NCBI RefSeq assembly: GCF_017874255.1
Contig: NZ_JAGGLD010000006.1
Location: 62,001 to 126,000 of the forward strand
Direction: 5' to 3'
Length of the DNA stretch: 64,000 nt
From: Paenibacillus shirakamiensis
Lineage (GTDB): Bacteria > Bacillota > Bacilli > Paenibacillales > Paenibacillaceae
Positions 1 to 9,001 of this stretch are shown here, piece by piece. Under the pieces are notes generated by a model. It had not been told where the DNA came from and ran no database searches. It worked only from the letters and a program-made list of their open reading frames with translations. Each line of letters starts with the position of its first letter. Position 1 is the first letter of the stretch. A program made the translations under genes and the position numbers.

Positions 1-90
1 TCTCAATTCGCAACTTCATAGACAACTACAAGCGATCTTTCATTAAAGGGAATCTGTAAGTCCATCATGGGTTTTGATTGTTTAGCTTTC

Positions 91-339
91 TTATCCAATG
101 TAGGACATGTCCACCTGATATATAAAGGCTTCGCCACATTGTGTGCATTGTATTCTATGCTCACATTCACCTGTGTATTCCATCGTTTCAAGATCGGAAA
201 TGAATGCAGTATTCATATAGGGACTGTATGGACCTATATAATCCTCCATTTTCCCTTGGTCCTGAAGAGGGCAATTGCAGTCTGGACAAGCAAGCTTGAG
301 TGGAGCTAAGCCATTACAAAGATAACATATATAGAACAA
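91..339 (-). CDS. small zinc-ribbon protein, function unknown
   Basis: About 82 residues with paired cysteines (CYLCNG, CPDC, CTQCGEAF) and a YSPY segment, which suggests a small zinc-binding ribbon. I do not recognise a named family. An ATG exists at 360, but the GGAGG at 351-347 lies inside that longer frame and sits 7 nt before a TTG at 339, so TTG is the better start. The gene follows yumC on the same strand after 67 bp and is probably cotranscribed with it. Its ribosome binding site lies inside a strong hairpin (339-383). Another frame continues plausibly to position 3, so a C-terminal frameshift cannot be excluded. Confidence 0.6.
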   Translation of the reverse strand: MFYICYLCNGLAPLKLACPDCNCPLQDQGKMEDYIGPYSPYMNTAFISDLETMEYTGECEHRIQCTQCGEAFIYQVDMSYIG

Positions 340-383
340 AGGGTATCCTCCTTCGAACATTTGTTCAGAAGTAAGATACCCTT
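339..383 (-). promoter_or_regulatory. hairpin sequestering the SD and start of the zinc-ribbon gene
   Basis: Outer arms AAGGGTATC (339-347) and GATACCCTT (375-383) are perfect complements. An inner stem pairs CTTCGAAC (351-358) with GTTC-A-GAAG (363-371) around an ATTT loop. On the minus-strand transcript the GGAGG (351-347) and TTG start (339) fall in the 3' half of the hairpin. Read on the plus strand the stem is followed by a T run (382-387), so it could also be a terminator, but no plus-strand gene precedes it. Confidence 0.6.
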
Positions 384-406
384 TTTTGTGAAATTCATGT
401 CTCCCG

Positions 407-1408
407 TTACATTTTTAGATTTGTACTATGTCCGGGGGAAAGTTTGGCTTCCGGATCAACATATACTTTGGCGTTGTTTACAGCGGTTGGAGCTTCCCCA
501 AATCCGACGGCAATTAATTTTAATTTACCTGGATAGGTGGTAATGTCACCAGCGGCAAATATACCGGGAACCGAAGTTTCCATGCGAGAATCCACCACAA
601 TTGAATTCGTATGAATATCAATACCCCAATCGGCAATCGGTCCGAGTGAAGAGATAAATCCAAAGTTAATGATTACATCATCGACGTCAATGAGCGTAAT
701 CTCCTGTGATTTAACATCTTTTAATTCGACTTGATGAATCATGTCTTCTCCGTGTAGTGCTGTAATTTCGGTAGGCGTGATAACCTGCACACTGGATGCC
801 ATTAAATTCTCTACACTGTGCTCATGAGCACGGAACTTATCTCTACGGTGGATAAGGGTAACTTGCTCCGCAATAGGTTCAAGCATTAAGGCCCAATCGA
901 CCGCAGAGTCTCCGCCACCGCTAATTAATACTTTGCGTCCGGCAAAGCGGCTCAAATCATTCACGAAATAGTGAAGACTGCGACCTTCATGCTTAACAGC
1001 ATCCTCAAGCTCCAGACGCCGAGGTTCAAATGCACCTACGCCTGCGGTGATAATCACAGCTTTGGCATGATGTTCCCCGCGATCGGTCGTAACTACAAAG
1101 TGTCGCTCGTCCTTTTTCTCAACATGTATCACTTTTTCTTCAAGGCAGATCTCAGTATTAAATCGTTGCATCTGTTGATGAAGATTATTTACGAGCTCTT
1201 GTGCCGTAACTTTAGGATAGCCTGCTACATCATAAATATATTTCTCAGGATATAACGCTGCAAGTTGCCCACCTAATTGTGGCATACTTTCTATTAATTT
1301 CACGGTCGCCTGCCGCATTCCGCCATAAAAGGCGGCAAACATCCCTGCAGGACCGCCACCTATAATAAGCAAGTCTGTGCTTTCTTGAGTGGGTTGTATG
1401 ACTGACAT
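407..1408 (-). CDS. yumC: ferredoxin/flavodoxin--NADP+ reductase, YumC type
   Basis: Thioredoxin-reductase-like FAD/NADPH flavoprotein of 333 residues, the usual YumC length. The FAD-binding GGGPAG motif is near residue 18 and the NADPH-binding GGGDSAVD near residue 166. The CxxC pair of true thioredoxin reductases is absent, and a C-terminal FAD segment ([11 protein letters not shown]) is present. These features fit a reductase that reduces ferredoxin or flavodoxin with NADPH in the cytoplasm. The start is preceded by GGAGGTG. It is divergent from the NADH dehydrogenase gene, and from memory yumC, yumB and yuiB also lie close together in Bacillus subtilis. Confidence 0.93.
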   Translation of the reverse strand: MSVIQPTQESTDLLIIGGGPAGMFAAFYGGMRQATVKLIESMPQLGGQLAALYPEKYIYDVAGYPKVTAQELVNNLHQQMQRFNTEICLEEKVIHVEKKDERHFVVTTDRGEHHAKAVIITAGVGAFEPRRLELEDAVKHEGRSLHYFVNDLSRFAGRKVLISGGGDSAVDWALMLEPIAEQVTLIHRRDKFRAHEHSVENLMASSVQVITPTEITALHGEDMIHQVELKDVKSQEITLIDVDDVIINFGFISSLGPIADWGIDIHTNSIVVDSRMETSVPGIFAAGDITTYPGKLKLIAVGFGEAPTAVNNAKVYVDPEAKLSPGHSTNLKM

Positions 1409-1454
1409 AGATGAAGCACCTCCAGATCCATTTGAATAATGTCATTTCTACTTT

Positions 1455-1483
1455 ATTATAAGCTTCATCCTGAGACTTGGAAA
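1455..1483 (-). promoter_or_regulatory. putative sigma-A promoter of yumC
   Basis: On the minus strand, TTTCCA (1483-1478) and a perfect TATAAT (1460-1455) are 17 bp apart, about 50 bp upstream of the yumC start. The rest of the 368-bp divergent gap 1409-1776 shows no coding sequence; it also holds the opposite promoter and a Rex-like site. Confidence 0.6.
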
Positions 1484-1683
1484 GTCGCTCAAAAACGCAT
1501 CAAATATAAGGATTTATACACGAAAGTAAGCGCTTTTTGAGGCTTAAAATAAGACTTGATCTTTTCATTTAAAGCCTTTATCATTCTATAGAGCTTCTCC
1601 CGGAAAATGTGTCAAAATAAGCACTTTTACGGCTTTTAGCATGGATTACATTCCGTACACGAAGAATAATTATGATCATATCG

Positions 1684-1711
1684 TTAACCTTTAACTATTT
1701 ATGTGTATAAT
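1684..1711 (+). promoter_or_regulatory. putative sigma-A promoter of the NADH dehydrogenase gene
   Basis: TTAACC (1684-1689) and a perfect TATAAT (1706-1711) with 16-bp spacing lie 65 bp upstream of the chosen ATG at 1777. The -10 box is inside the Rex-like palindrome at 1701-1718. Confidence 0.6.
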
Positions 1712-1718
1712 TTCACAA
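1701..1718 (+). promoter_or_regulatory. Rex-like operator
   Basis: ATGTGTATAATTTCACAA matches the Rex consensus TTGTGAANNNNTTCACAA in both half-site cores, TGTG and CACA, at the exact consensus spacing; the right half is essentially perfect. It covers the -10 box. Rex is a redox repressor that senses the NADH/NAD+ ratio and is known to control ndh in Bacillus, so binding here would tie NADH dehydrogenase expression to NADH. The regulator itself is not in the window. Confidence 0.55.
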
Positions 1719-1776
1719 ATAATTTTGGCGATTATCCCAAATATATAGATGAAGCACTTTGGAAGGAGAATACCTA

Positions 1777-2970
1777 ATGAGTTCCATACCCAAAATTGTC
1801 ATACTTGGTGCGGGTTATGGCGGAATTCTGACCGCTCAGAAGCTGCAAAAGGAATTGAATTACAACGAAGCGGATGTCACACTAGTGAATCGACATGATT
1901 ATCATTACTTTACTACTCATTTGCATATGCCGGCCGCCGGTACAGATTCAGTCGATCACAGTCGTGTAGCCATTTCTAGACTGATCGATGAATTTAAGAT
2001 TGATTTGGTTAAATCTAACGTTCAAGACATTCGACTGTTTGATAAAAAAGTAATTTTGGAAGATGGTACCTTATCTTTCGATTATCTTATCGTTGCGCTG
2101 GGCGGTGAACCGGAATCTTTTGGGATACCTGGCCTAGACAATTATGCTTTTACAATTCGTAGCATCAATTCCGTACGTCTCATTCGGCAGCATATCGAAT
2201 ATCAGTTTGCCCAATACAAAGGAGATGAATCCCGCAAAGATCGTTTGAATTTCGTTGTGGGAGGCGCTGGATTTAGTGGAATAGAATTTGTTGCCGAACT
2301 AGCAGATCGGATTCCGTTATTATGCAGAGAATATGATGTGGACCCTGCTTTAGTGCACATCTATAACATAGAAGCTGCTCCTACAGCATTACCTGGATTT
2401 GATGCAGAGCTTGTGGAATACGCCATGGATGTCCTGAAGAAGAAGGGAGTCACTTTCAAGATAGGCACCGCCATCAAAGAATGTACGGAGAAAGGGGTCC
2501 TGTTAGCCACTGACGAACTGATTAAGACAGCAACAGTGGTCTGGACTGGTGGAATTCGTGGGAATCGTCTTGTTGAAGCAGCGGGATTTGAGGCCATGCG
2601 CGGAAGAGTGAAGATTGATGAATATTTACGTGCCCCTAATCAAGAGCAAATCTTCATCATCGGGGACAATTCACTCATGTTGAATTCAGAGGGACGTCCT
2701 TATCCGCCTACAGCACAGATGGCCATGCAACAGGGAATTTGTTGTGCTCAAAATATAGTGGCTCTTATTCGTGGGCAACAACTCAAACCTTTCCACTTCA
2801 GCCATAAAGGAACGGTAGCTTCTTTAGGAAAAGGGGAAGCGATTGCGGTGGTAGGACACAAGAAATATATGGGCTGGAAAGCTGCTCAATTGAAGAAACT
2901 GGTGGATCTAAGGTACCTCTTTACTATTGGGGGAATCACTTTGGTCCTGAGAAAAGGAAGATTTCTATAA
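1777..2970 (+). CDS. type II NADH dehydrogenase (Ndh/YumB family)
   Basis: FAD-dependent non-proton-pumping NADH:menaquinone oxidoreductase on the inner face of the membrane. It has the N-terminal GAGYGG FAD motif, a central GGAGFSG NADH-binding motif, VVWTGGIRG and the C-terminal IIGDNSLM FAD segment, followed by the amphipathic tail typical of NDH-2. The ATG at 1777 follows GGAAGGAGA and gives 397 residues; an upstream in-frame TTG at 1759 has no better ribosome site. The stop overlaps the next start as TAATG. The promoter carries a Rex-like site. Bacillus has several paralogues (ndh, yumB, yutJ), so no symbol is fixed. Confidence 0.9.
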   Translation: MSSIPKIVILGAGYGGILTAQKLQKELNYNEADVTLVNRHDYHYFTTHLHMPAAGTDSVDHSRVAISRLIDEFKIDLVKSNVQDIRLFDKKVILEDGTLSFDYLIVALGGEPESFGIPGLDNYAFTIRSINSVRLIRQHIEYQFAQYKGDESRKDRLNFVVGGAGFSGIEFVAELADRIPLLCREYDVDPALVHIYNIEAAPTALPGFDAELVEYAMDVLKKKGVTFKIGTAIKECTEKGVLLATDELIKTATVVWTGGIRGNRLVEAAGFEAMRGRVKIDEYLRAPNQEQIFIIGDNSLMLNSEGRPYPPTAQMAMQQGICCAQNIVALIRGQQLKPFHFSHKGTVASLGKGEAIAVVGHKKYMGWKAAQLKKLVDLRYLFTIGGITLVLRKGRFL

Positions 2971-3227
2971 TGCGTCATTGCAGTGTTCAAGTTAGAGGGT
3001 TGCTGACTAGAGCTGAATTGGATCGGTATAATGCACTTATGCAAGTAGGAGGGTACTTAGAGAGCGAGCAACAATATGACCTCTCCTATATTGTTCAAAA
3101 GGAAGTAGATATTCTGATCTTGCCTGCGATTGAGCGTCTAAAAGAGAAGAGCCGCGATCGAGACCGAGCTACGGCGGAATTTCTGGAATCGCTCAAGCGA
3201 CTAGAAGAAGAGGAAGATGAGGATTAA
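2970..3227 (+). CDS. small conserved-looking hypothetical protein
   Basis: 85 residues, largely helical and charged, ending in an acidic run (EEEEDED). No recognised domain. The ATG uses the last A of the preceding stop (TAATG), so translation is probably coupled to the NADH dehydrogenase and a related role is likely. A terminator follows directly. An antisense reading is not credible given the coupling. Confidence 0.65.
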   Translation: MRHCSVQVRGLLTRAELDRYNALMQVGGYLESEQQYDLSYIVQKEVDILILPAIERLKEKSRDRDRATAEFLESLKRLEEEEDED

Positions 3228-3246
3228 TAGACGCAGTAGACATACA

Positions 3247-3290
3247 AAAGGGTGCATTCTGGAATTGTTCCAGAGTGCACCCTTTCTTTT
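3247..3290 (+). terminator. bidirectional intrinsic terminator
   Basis: Arms AAAGGGTGCATTCTGG and CCAGAGTGCACCCTTT flank a short loop and are followed by a T-rich tract. It lies between convergent genes and probably serves both the 2970 gene and hemQ. Confidence 0.85.
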
Positions 3291-3294
3291 ATTT

Positions 3295-4041
3295 TTACAG
3301 TTTAAGCATGTCCCGGAATCCTTCATCTGTTAGCAAATTGCCGACATAGAAGTCCCCGAATTCGCCATAACGTGCACTCACTTCATCAAACCGCATTTCA
3401 TAGACGAGCTTTTTGAATTGGAGAGGATCTTCAGCAAATAAAGTAACGCCCCACTCCCAATCATCAAAACCTACAGAACCTGTAATGATCTGTTTTACTT
3501 TTCCTGCATAACCTCGGCCAATTAGACCGTGACTACGCATTAATGTACGGCGCTCGTCCATGGAGAGCATATACCAGTTATCTGCAAGCTCACGTTTCTT
3601 ATTCATCGGGTAGAAGCAAATATGACGGGCTTTAGGCAAAATCGGTTGAAGGCGGGCAATGACTTCAGGCTTTTGCTTAGGGTCCCCTTCGCCAGAAGCT
3701 AGATAATTGCTTAACTCTACTACGCTTACGTAAGAATAGGCTTTGGTTGTATATTGAGCAAACGTTGTTTTATTAAAAGCAGTTTCGACAGCGTTAAGGT
3801 CTTCTAAAGTCTCGCGGAGATGCATAAGGACAAAGTCTGCTTTTTGACCTACGATAGAGTAGACAGCCGTGCTACCAGCATTCGATTCTTCTACCATTCT
3901 CCATTCTTGTAAAAAAAGATGTAAGTCATCTAAAGCTACTGCACGTTCTTCATCATCTGCTGCTTTCCAAGCGGTCCAATCAATAGATCTGAAATCATGA
4001 AGGGCATACCAACCTTCAAGGGTTAATGCGGCTTCGTTCAA
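3295..4041 (-). CDS. hemQ: coproheme decarboxylase HemQ
   Basis: Chlorite-dismutase-like protein that converts coproheme to protoheme, the last step of the coproporphyrin-dependent heme pathway of Firmicutes. Family landmarks are the N-terminal [14 protein letters not shown], the catalytic-tyrosine segment [10 protein letters not shown], the proximal-heme-ligand segment LMRSHG and the conserved [12 protein letters not shown]. An open frame runs upstream to 4272, but that extension is unlike the family. A TTG at 4041 preceded by AGGAGTGAT gives the canonical [12 protein letters not shown] start and 248 residues, the usual length. It is convergent with the upstream NADH dehydrogenase pair. Confidence 0.93.
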   Translation of the reverse strand: MNEAALTLEGWYALHDFRSIDWTAWKAADDEERAVALDDLHLFLQEWRMVEESNAGSTAVYSIVGQKADFVLMHLRETLEDLNAVETAFNKTTFAQYTTKAYSYVSVVELSNYLASGEGDPKQKPEVIARLQPILPKARHICFYPMNKKRELADNWYMLSMDERRTLMRSHGLIGRGYAGKVKQIITGSVGFDDWEWGVTLFAEDPLQFKKLVYEMRFDEVSARYGEFGDFYVGNLLTDEGFRDMLKL

Positions 4042-4198
4042 TTTTATCACTCCTATTATGAAAGCTCTTTCCTCATTGTATCCGAAGTAATCCAAGCGAG
4101 CAAATCCTGTCACAATCTGTTCAAGATGTGCGTTGATTGTCCTGGGCTTTTTTAGTAAACTGGCTATAGTGTCTGATAGAGGGGAGTACGAAAGAGTT

Positions 4199-4498
4199 AT
4201 GGGACTAGGGTTTATCGTAGTAATAGTTCTAATGGTACTATTTTTTGTTATGATGTTTGGAATCGGATTCATTCTTAATATGCTGATGAAGACAACATGG
4301 TTTCCTGCCTATGTTTTTATTATTGTGATTTTACCGATTGTCGTCTATTCCTTATGGGATCACTCACAATCTTTGGGAATCTATCTAGAGTCATTCCGTT
4401 TAGTGGATTATCTTACTGCTGTGGCTGGACTAATCGGTGCTATCCTGAGTGGATGGACCATCCAGAAATTGCGTCTCGGTGGATATAAAATGTTTTAA
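4199..4498 (+). CDS. YuiB-like small membrane protein
   Basis: About 99 residues with three predicted membrane spans: a very hydrophobic N-terminus ([18 protein letters not shown]), a central span ([14 protein letters not shown]) and a third near [14 protein letters not shown]. The pattern and the GIGFxLNMLM segment resemble YuiB of Bacillus, a membrane protein of unknown function near yumB/yumC. The start was set at the ATG at 4199, after AGAGGGGAG at 4178-4186. It is divergent from hemQ and followed by a hairpin terminator. Confidence 0.7.
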   Translation: MGLGFIVVIVLMVLFFVMMFGIGFILNMLMKTTWFPAYVFIIVILPIVVYSLWDHSQSLGIYLESFRLVDYLTAVAGLIGAILSGWTIQKLRLGGYKMF

Positions 4499-4505
4499 AT
4501 TGTTC

Positions 4506-4543
4506 AAGGTACAGCCTCGATTTAAGAGACTGTGCCTTTTTGT
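4506..4543 (+). terminator. intrinsic terminator after the yuiB-like gene
   Basis: AAGGTACAG pairs with CTGTGCCTT (one G-U pair) across a 15-nt loop and is followed by a T run. Confidence 0.65.
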
Positions 4544-4611
4544 GTTAGCCAACTTAAACTAGATAAAAGGTAGATTACTAATTATAGCAATATTATGTTA
4601 CATAATAGCTT

Positions 4612-5884
4612 CTACATTTGGATGGTAGATGAACGCTGCCTTTCGTTGTGAACATGTTTTTTTAGAGGGGTAGAACCCATGCATGTAATCAATGCAAGCG
4701 CAATACCGGAGCTAAGTGGAATATATGAAGTGGGAATGAAGTCAAGCATGACTCCAAAGATAGCTGTGCCAAGTGGAATAATAGCACTGGCCACCGTCTC
4801 CACGATACCTAGGACTCTCCCTCGATACTGTTCGTGGATCATTTTTTGTAAGAGGATCTGCACAGGGATATTGATCAAAATTAATGTTACCCCCATAAAC
4901 CAAATAATAGAAGGTAATATAGTTAGAGTTATAAGAATTAAAGACCTCAATATAAGGAAGCGACATCCCTATAATAAGCAACGAAAGAAGGAGTAGACCC
5001 CGAATCAGAGTGGTAATTACATCCTCCTGAGGTTTGCGAAAAGACATAATGCTTGCCATAAGCAGCATGCCCATAGCCATGGATGCTTCGATCCATCCGA
5101 ATGCTGCTGTCGTTAGATGCATGGTATGAACCGTGATATACGGTAAAGTCACTTCTATAGCAATTGCGAAGAAATTAATACAAAAACAGAAGATGAGAAG
5201 TGTCCAGATTAGAGGAGAAGAGCGAATATATACGATGCCTTCTCGGAGACTGCTCCATATGGACAACGTACCTTGCGAGGCAGAAGGGACAATTTGATTC
5301 ACGACATGAAATGTAAGAGCCATCCCCATCAAGGCAGAGACAAGATACCCCGCAGTATTGAACAGAGAAAATAGTTGCAGCGGAATAAGTGCAAACAATA
5401 TTCCTCCTACGATCGGCCCTGAAATATTTCCGATTGAAGAGGCGATTTGATTCATTGAGCTTGCTCGCTGGATAGAGGATAGGTCCACTAGCTTCATGAG
5501 AGATGAGCTAAGTGTAACGCTATAAAAACTTGCACATCCTGACATAAGAACTATGGAAAGATAAATCCAAAATAGAGGAGTTCCTGTAACGGATAACATG
5601 AGGAAAGTCATAATCATGACAGCGCAACTTACTAGATCAGCCCATATTATTATTTTCTTTGGATTACATCGATCGGCTAGTACACCTACGAGGGGGCTGA
5701 GTAAAATTCGGGGTAGTGTACCACAAATGGCGGCCAGCGCAAATTGACTTCCTGACCCTGTGAGCTTTAGAATATACATTCCACAAATAAAGGTGTACAT
5801 GCTGGCACCGAGTAGGGAAATGAGTTTCCCTATGAATAAAAGCTTAATATTGCGGGATGTCTTTGGTAATGGTTGTTCATACAT
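4612..5884 (-). pseudogene. MFS drug-efflux-like transporter, frameshifted
   Basis: Reads as a 12-span major facilitator of about 424 residues, similar in layout to macrolide/enterobactin-type exporters. It has an N-terminal helix block, a motif-A-like loop (GVLADRCNPKKI) and the C-terminal MIHEQYRGRVLGIVET loop. The frame breaks near 4950: codons up to LLLLSLLIIGMSLPYIEVF are in one frame, and the natural continuation (ILPSIIWFMGVTLILINIPV) is displaced by one base. A one-base insertion or two-base deletion would explain it. The start is ATG at 5884 after AGGGGAGCC. It is divergent from the HTH/TPR regulator. It may be a real pseudogene or a sequencing error. Confidence 0.8.
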
Positions 5885-5925
5885 CCGAAAAGGCTCCCCT
5901 CTATATAGGTTAAATATTATTAAAC

Positions 5926-5959
5926 TTGTTGTATTAAACATAGATAATTTGTACAACAA
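5926..5959. promoter_or_regulatory. inverted repeat between transporter and HTH regulator
   Basis: TTGTTGTA (5926-5933) and its exact complement TACAACAA (5952-5959) are 18 bp apart in the AT-rich divergent gap. Three copies of a TTAAAC word also occur nearby. The position suits an operator for the adjacent regulator. Confidence 0.4.
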
Positions 5960-6063
5960 AAAGTTAAAAATAATTAAACTCAAGTGTAGAACTATGAAAC
6001 TTCCACTCTATATATGGGTGCGTTATACTAGAAACCTATTATGAATTGAAGGATGAGCGGATA

Positions 6064-7284
6064 ATGAATACGATCGGGACAAGAATTAAACATCTTCGGA
6101 AGCAGCGAGGAATGACGCAGACCGATCTGGCCGGGGAACATATGACGAAGAGTATGCTTAGTCAAATTGAGAATGGTAAAGCGATGCCCTCTATGCGCAG
6201 CTTGAGATTTTTAGCGGAACAGTTAGGTCAGGAAGCCGGTTATTTTCTAGATGATGAAGGCAATCAGGAAGTGGTTGAACTTCTTAAAATATTAGAGGTG
6301 TGTGAGAAGCGAAGTGCATATGAGGAAATCTTAGACTGGGTAGAACCACTACTAGATACCAAGCTGCCGATGACAATTCACACAGCGCGTCTAATGGAAT
6401 TTTATGCTGCTGCATGTTTTTATACAGCCCAGCCTGGTGGAGAAGAGGCCATTCATCGTGCGATTGAAATCTATCAGCATTTCGGTCTATATATGGAGAG
6501 CTCCAAAGCTAAGTATATGAACTATGCTCACTTATTCTCTCAAAACAAATTAGGATCTAGTCTGGATCTCATTCGAGAAGTATGGGCTGAATATGAATCT
6601 AAAAAAATTGGTAAAGATATCATTTTCGAATTGGACCTATTCTATGCGCAGTCGGTTACGCTCGCAGCGCTGGGACTATTTGAGGATAGTCACGAGAGTA
6701 TGCTTGCCGCCTTGGCATTATCTCAAGAAGAGGGCGTATATTATTTAACAGATCATTTTTTGAGAATGCTTTGGAACGTTAACTATGAATTAGGTGAATA
6801 TCAGCTTGCAGAGAGTTACCTAGTAAAATTACGCCATTTTACTGCTCTAACGGATAGAGTTGAGACCCATGCTATGTTGCATTATACAGAAGCATGGAGA
6901 TTAAATATGGAGGGTCTGTATGATGAGGCTTATACTCATTTGCAGAAGCTTGGCTGCATAATAAAGGACAATGAAGTCAAATTAAAGGACAGGCTGCCTA
7001 GTTATTGGCTGGAAATGGGAATTTATCATTATTACAAAGGCATGATGGAACAAGCGCATGATGATTTCAGTAAAGTTACCATCCCAGAAGTAGCCTATCA
7101 TCCCTTACATCGCTCCCTTCTTCATACGGTCGATGCTTATCTAGCACGAATGTATGCAGCCCAAGGAAATCTAGACAAAGCGAAGGAACATTCAGCTAAG
7201 GCGTATGAGCTTGTGAAATCATTTCCCAAGAGTCGCGCTAAGACATTTATAAAAGAAACCTATGATGAAATTAACAAGTCTTAA
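6064..7284 (+). CDS. XRE-family HTH regulator with TPR-like domain
   Basis: About 406 residues. Residues 1-65 form an XRE helix-turn-helix (IGTRIKHLRKQRGMTQTDLA, then SMLSQIENGKAMPS). The rest is helical with TPR-like repeats, as in the RRNPP class of Gram-positive regulators, which often respond to small peptides. The ATG at 6064 follows AAGGATGAG; an in-frame TTG at 6046 is less likely. It is divergent from the broken MFS transporter, so local control of that exporter is likely, but no peptide gene was found beside it. Confidence 0.8.
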   Translation: MNTIGTRIKHLRKQRGMTQTDLAGEHMTKSMLSQIENGKAMPSMRSLRFLAEQLGQEAGYFLDDEGNQEVVELLKILEVCEKRSAYEEILDWVEPLLDTKLPMTIHTARLMEFYAAACFYTAQPGGEEAIHRAIEIYQHFGLYMESSKAKYMNYAHLFSQNKLGSSLDLIREVWAEYESKKIGKDIIFELDLFYAQSVTLAALGLFEDSHESMLAALALSQEEGVYYLTDHFLRMLWNVNYELGEYQLAESYLVKLRHFTALTDRVETHAMLHYTEAWRLNMEGLYDEAYTHLQKLGCIIKDNEVKLKDRLPSYWLEMGIYHYYKGMMEQAHDDFSKVTIPEVAYHPLHRSLLHTVDAYLARMYAAQGNLDKAKEHSAKAYELVKSFPKSRAKTFIKETYDEINKS

Positions 7285-7433
7285 GGTTAGCCAAAAAGAG
7301 AAGCATGGTCTTCCAATGCACTCATAAACCGTCCAAAATCGACGAATATTGTAATCTTTTAACGATTCCGAAGGAAGTCATTTATGCTAGAATAGATAAA
7401 GTCTACATTTGACCTTAAGAAGGAGCGTTCGCT

Positions 7434-8945
7434 GTGCGAGTTCACAATATGCACCATTTCTCAGAGAACCATACGTACTGCGTCTATCGTGATTTCTGTC
7501 TGGGATCCGTAGACGGGAGAATGCTAAGTCAGGTGTATCAGCCTATGATCGGTGCATTTGCAGTCTCTCTATACCATTTATTAGTCCAGCAAGTTCCGCT
7601 TGAACAGGTTGGCTATTCCGCCGCGGAACAACAGCGCAAATTATTCCTTACGCTTGGGCTTGAGCCTAGTGAAAAGGGTAAAAAATATATGATCGAGCAG
7701 ACATCCCGGCTTGAAGCTGTTGGATTGTTACAGACGCACCGGATGTATTTGCCAGAGAACGATGATTACATGTATGAATATGAATTACAACCTCCTTTGT
7801 CACCGGCAGAATTTTTTAAGACGCAGCATTTAACCTTGCTTCTGCGGGACAAGATTGGCAAATTTGCAGTGTTAGCTCTTCAAGAACAATTATGGAGCCG
7901 GGAAAAAGGAATTATAGCCTCGAAATCAATGAACAAAGAGAATATTTCGGTTGTGTTCTATGATATCTTCGAGTTAAATGCGCATTCGATAGATTATGAG
8001 TTAGAGCAGGCGATTGAGGAAGTCTCCATTTCGCGCCAGACGAGCTTGCACATGAATGAAGAAAGTTTTAATTATGCAGATATTATTTTAAGGTTCCCTC
8101 GCAATTCAAGCAATCGCGTGTTTGTAGAAGGGCTTCGATATAACGGAGAACAGCTAGGTGCTGTGAATTATATCGCTCGTAAATATGAACTATCTGTTCA
8201 GGATCTATGTCGTCTGCTGGATGAAGATGGCGTATTCAGTCCAGATGGAGGGATTTTGCAACAAGAGATTGAATATAAAGCCAATTTATTTTTCCGACAA
8301 GGGAAAAAACGCCAAGAGGAACGACAGCTTCAGGGGGGCAAGGTGATTTCACTCCGACAGCCGGAAGTGACACCATCCTCAGATCTTCCTGTGGAACATG
8401 CGGTACAGATGGAATTCTATGTTGAGGTTCCGCCGCAGTTCATGAAGAAGTGCGATATCCATCAGTACAATATGATGTTACGTAACGAACCCTACACTAG
8501 GCTTCTCAAAACGTTCTTTCCTGGATCTGTACCGGATAATTTGCTAGATATTTTCGAGAAGATTGATCACAATTACAAATTGCCAGGCGAAGTTATTAAC
8601 GTATTGATTCATTATTTGATGGCGCTGCTTACTTCTGGTGGGGAACAGCGAATTAATCGGAATTTCGTGGATGCCATTGCTTCGAATATGTTGATGAAGC
8701 AGGTGAGTACATACGAGCAGGCTGTTCAGTATATTCGGGAACAATCCAAAGTTAAGAACCGCAGTGAGGTTGCTGCTACCTCCGCACCTCGTCCTAAGAC
8801 GAACTATGGACGTCCTGTTAAGGCTAAGCCAGAAATACAAATTGTACAGCGTTCAGCTGAACATGAAGGCGTATCGGAAGAAGAATTTGCGGAATTAATT
8901 AAAATGGCAGAACAAATGCAGGCCAATAAGAAAAATGGTCGTTAA
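7434..8945 (+). CDS. dnaB: helicase loader / replication initiation protein DnaB (Firmicute type)
   Basis: 503-residue DnaB/DnaD-family replication protein that helps load the replicative helicase at oriC and in PriA-dependent restart. It shows the N-terminal winged-helix region, the DDBH-like C-terminal domain (around FFPGSVPDNLLDIFEKIDHNYKL and VINVLIHYLM) and a charged tail. It starts at GTG after AAGGAG. dnaI follows 56 bp downstream as in other Bacillales, which strongly supports the call. This is not the helicase called DnaB in E. coli. Confidence 0.92.
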   Translation: MRVHNMHHFSENHTYCVYRDFCLGSVDGRMLSQVYQPMIGAFAVSLYHLLVQQVPLEQVGYSAAEQQRKLFLTLGLEPSEKGKKYMIEQTSRLEAVGLLQTHRMYLPENDDYMYEYELQPPLSPAEFFKTQHLTLLLRDKIGKFAVLALQEQLWSREKGIIASKSMNKENISVVFYDIFELNAHSIDYELEQAIEEVSISRQTSLHMNEESFNYADIILRFPRNSSNRVFVEGLRYNGEQLGAVNYIARKYELSVQDLCRLLDEDGVFSPDGGILQQEIEYKANLFFRQGKKRQEERQLQGGKVISLRQPEVTPSSDLPVEHAVQMEFYVEVPPQFMKKCDIHQYNMMLRNEPYTRLLKTFFPGSVPDNLLDIFEKIDHNYKLPGEVINVLIHYLMALLTSGGEQRINRNFVDAIASNMLMKQVSTYEQAVQYIREQSKVKNRSEVAATSAPRPKTNYGRPVKAKPEIQIVQRSAEHEGVSEEEFAELIKMAEQMQANKKNGR

Positions 8946-9001
8946 TTAGATATGAACTCAGACAGGTTATAGGTTATGAGCTGCCAAGAAAGGAGCGATT
9001 C

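Noticed and set aside
3..191. Minus-strand frame continuing beyond the zinc-ribbon gene
   Set aside because: Its C-terminal part looks somewhat protein-like and could reflect a frameshift, but it has no start site of its own and the zinc-ribbon frame closes naturally.
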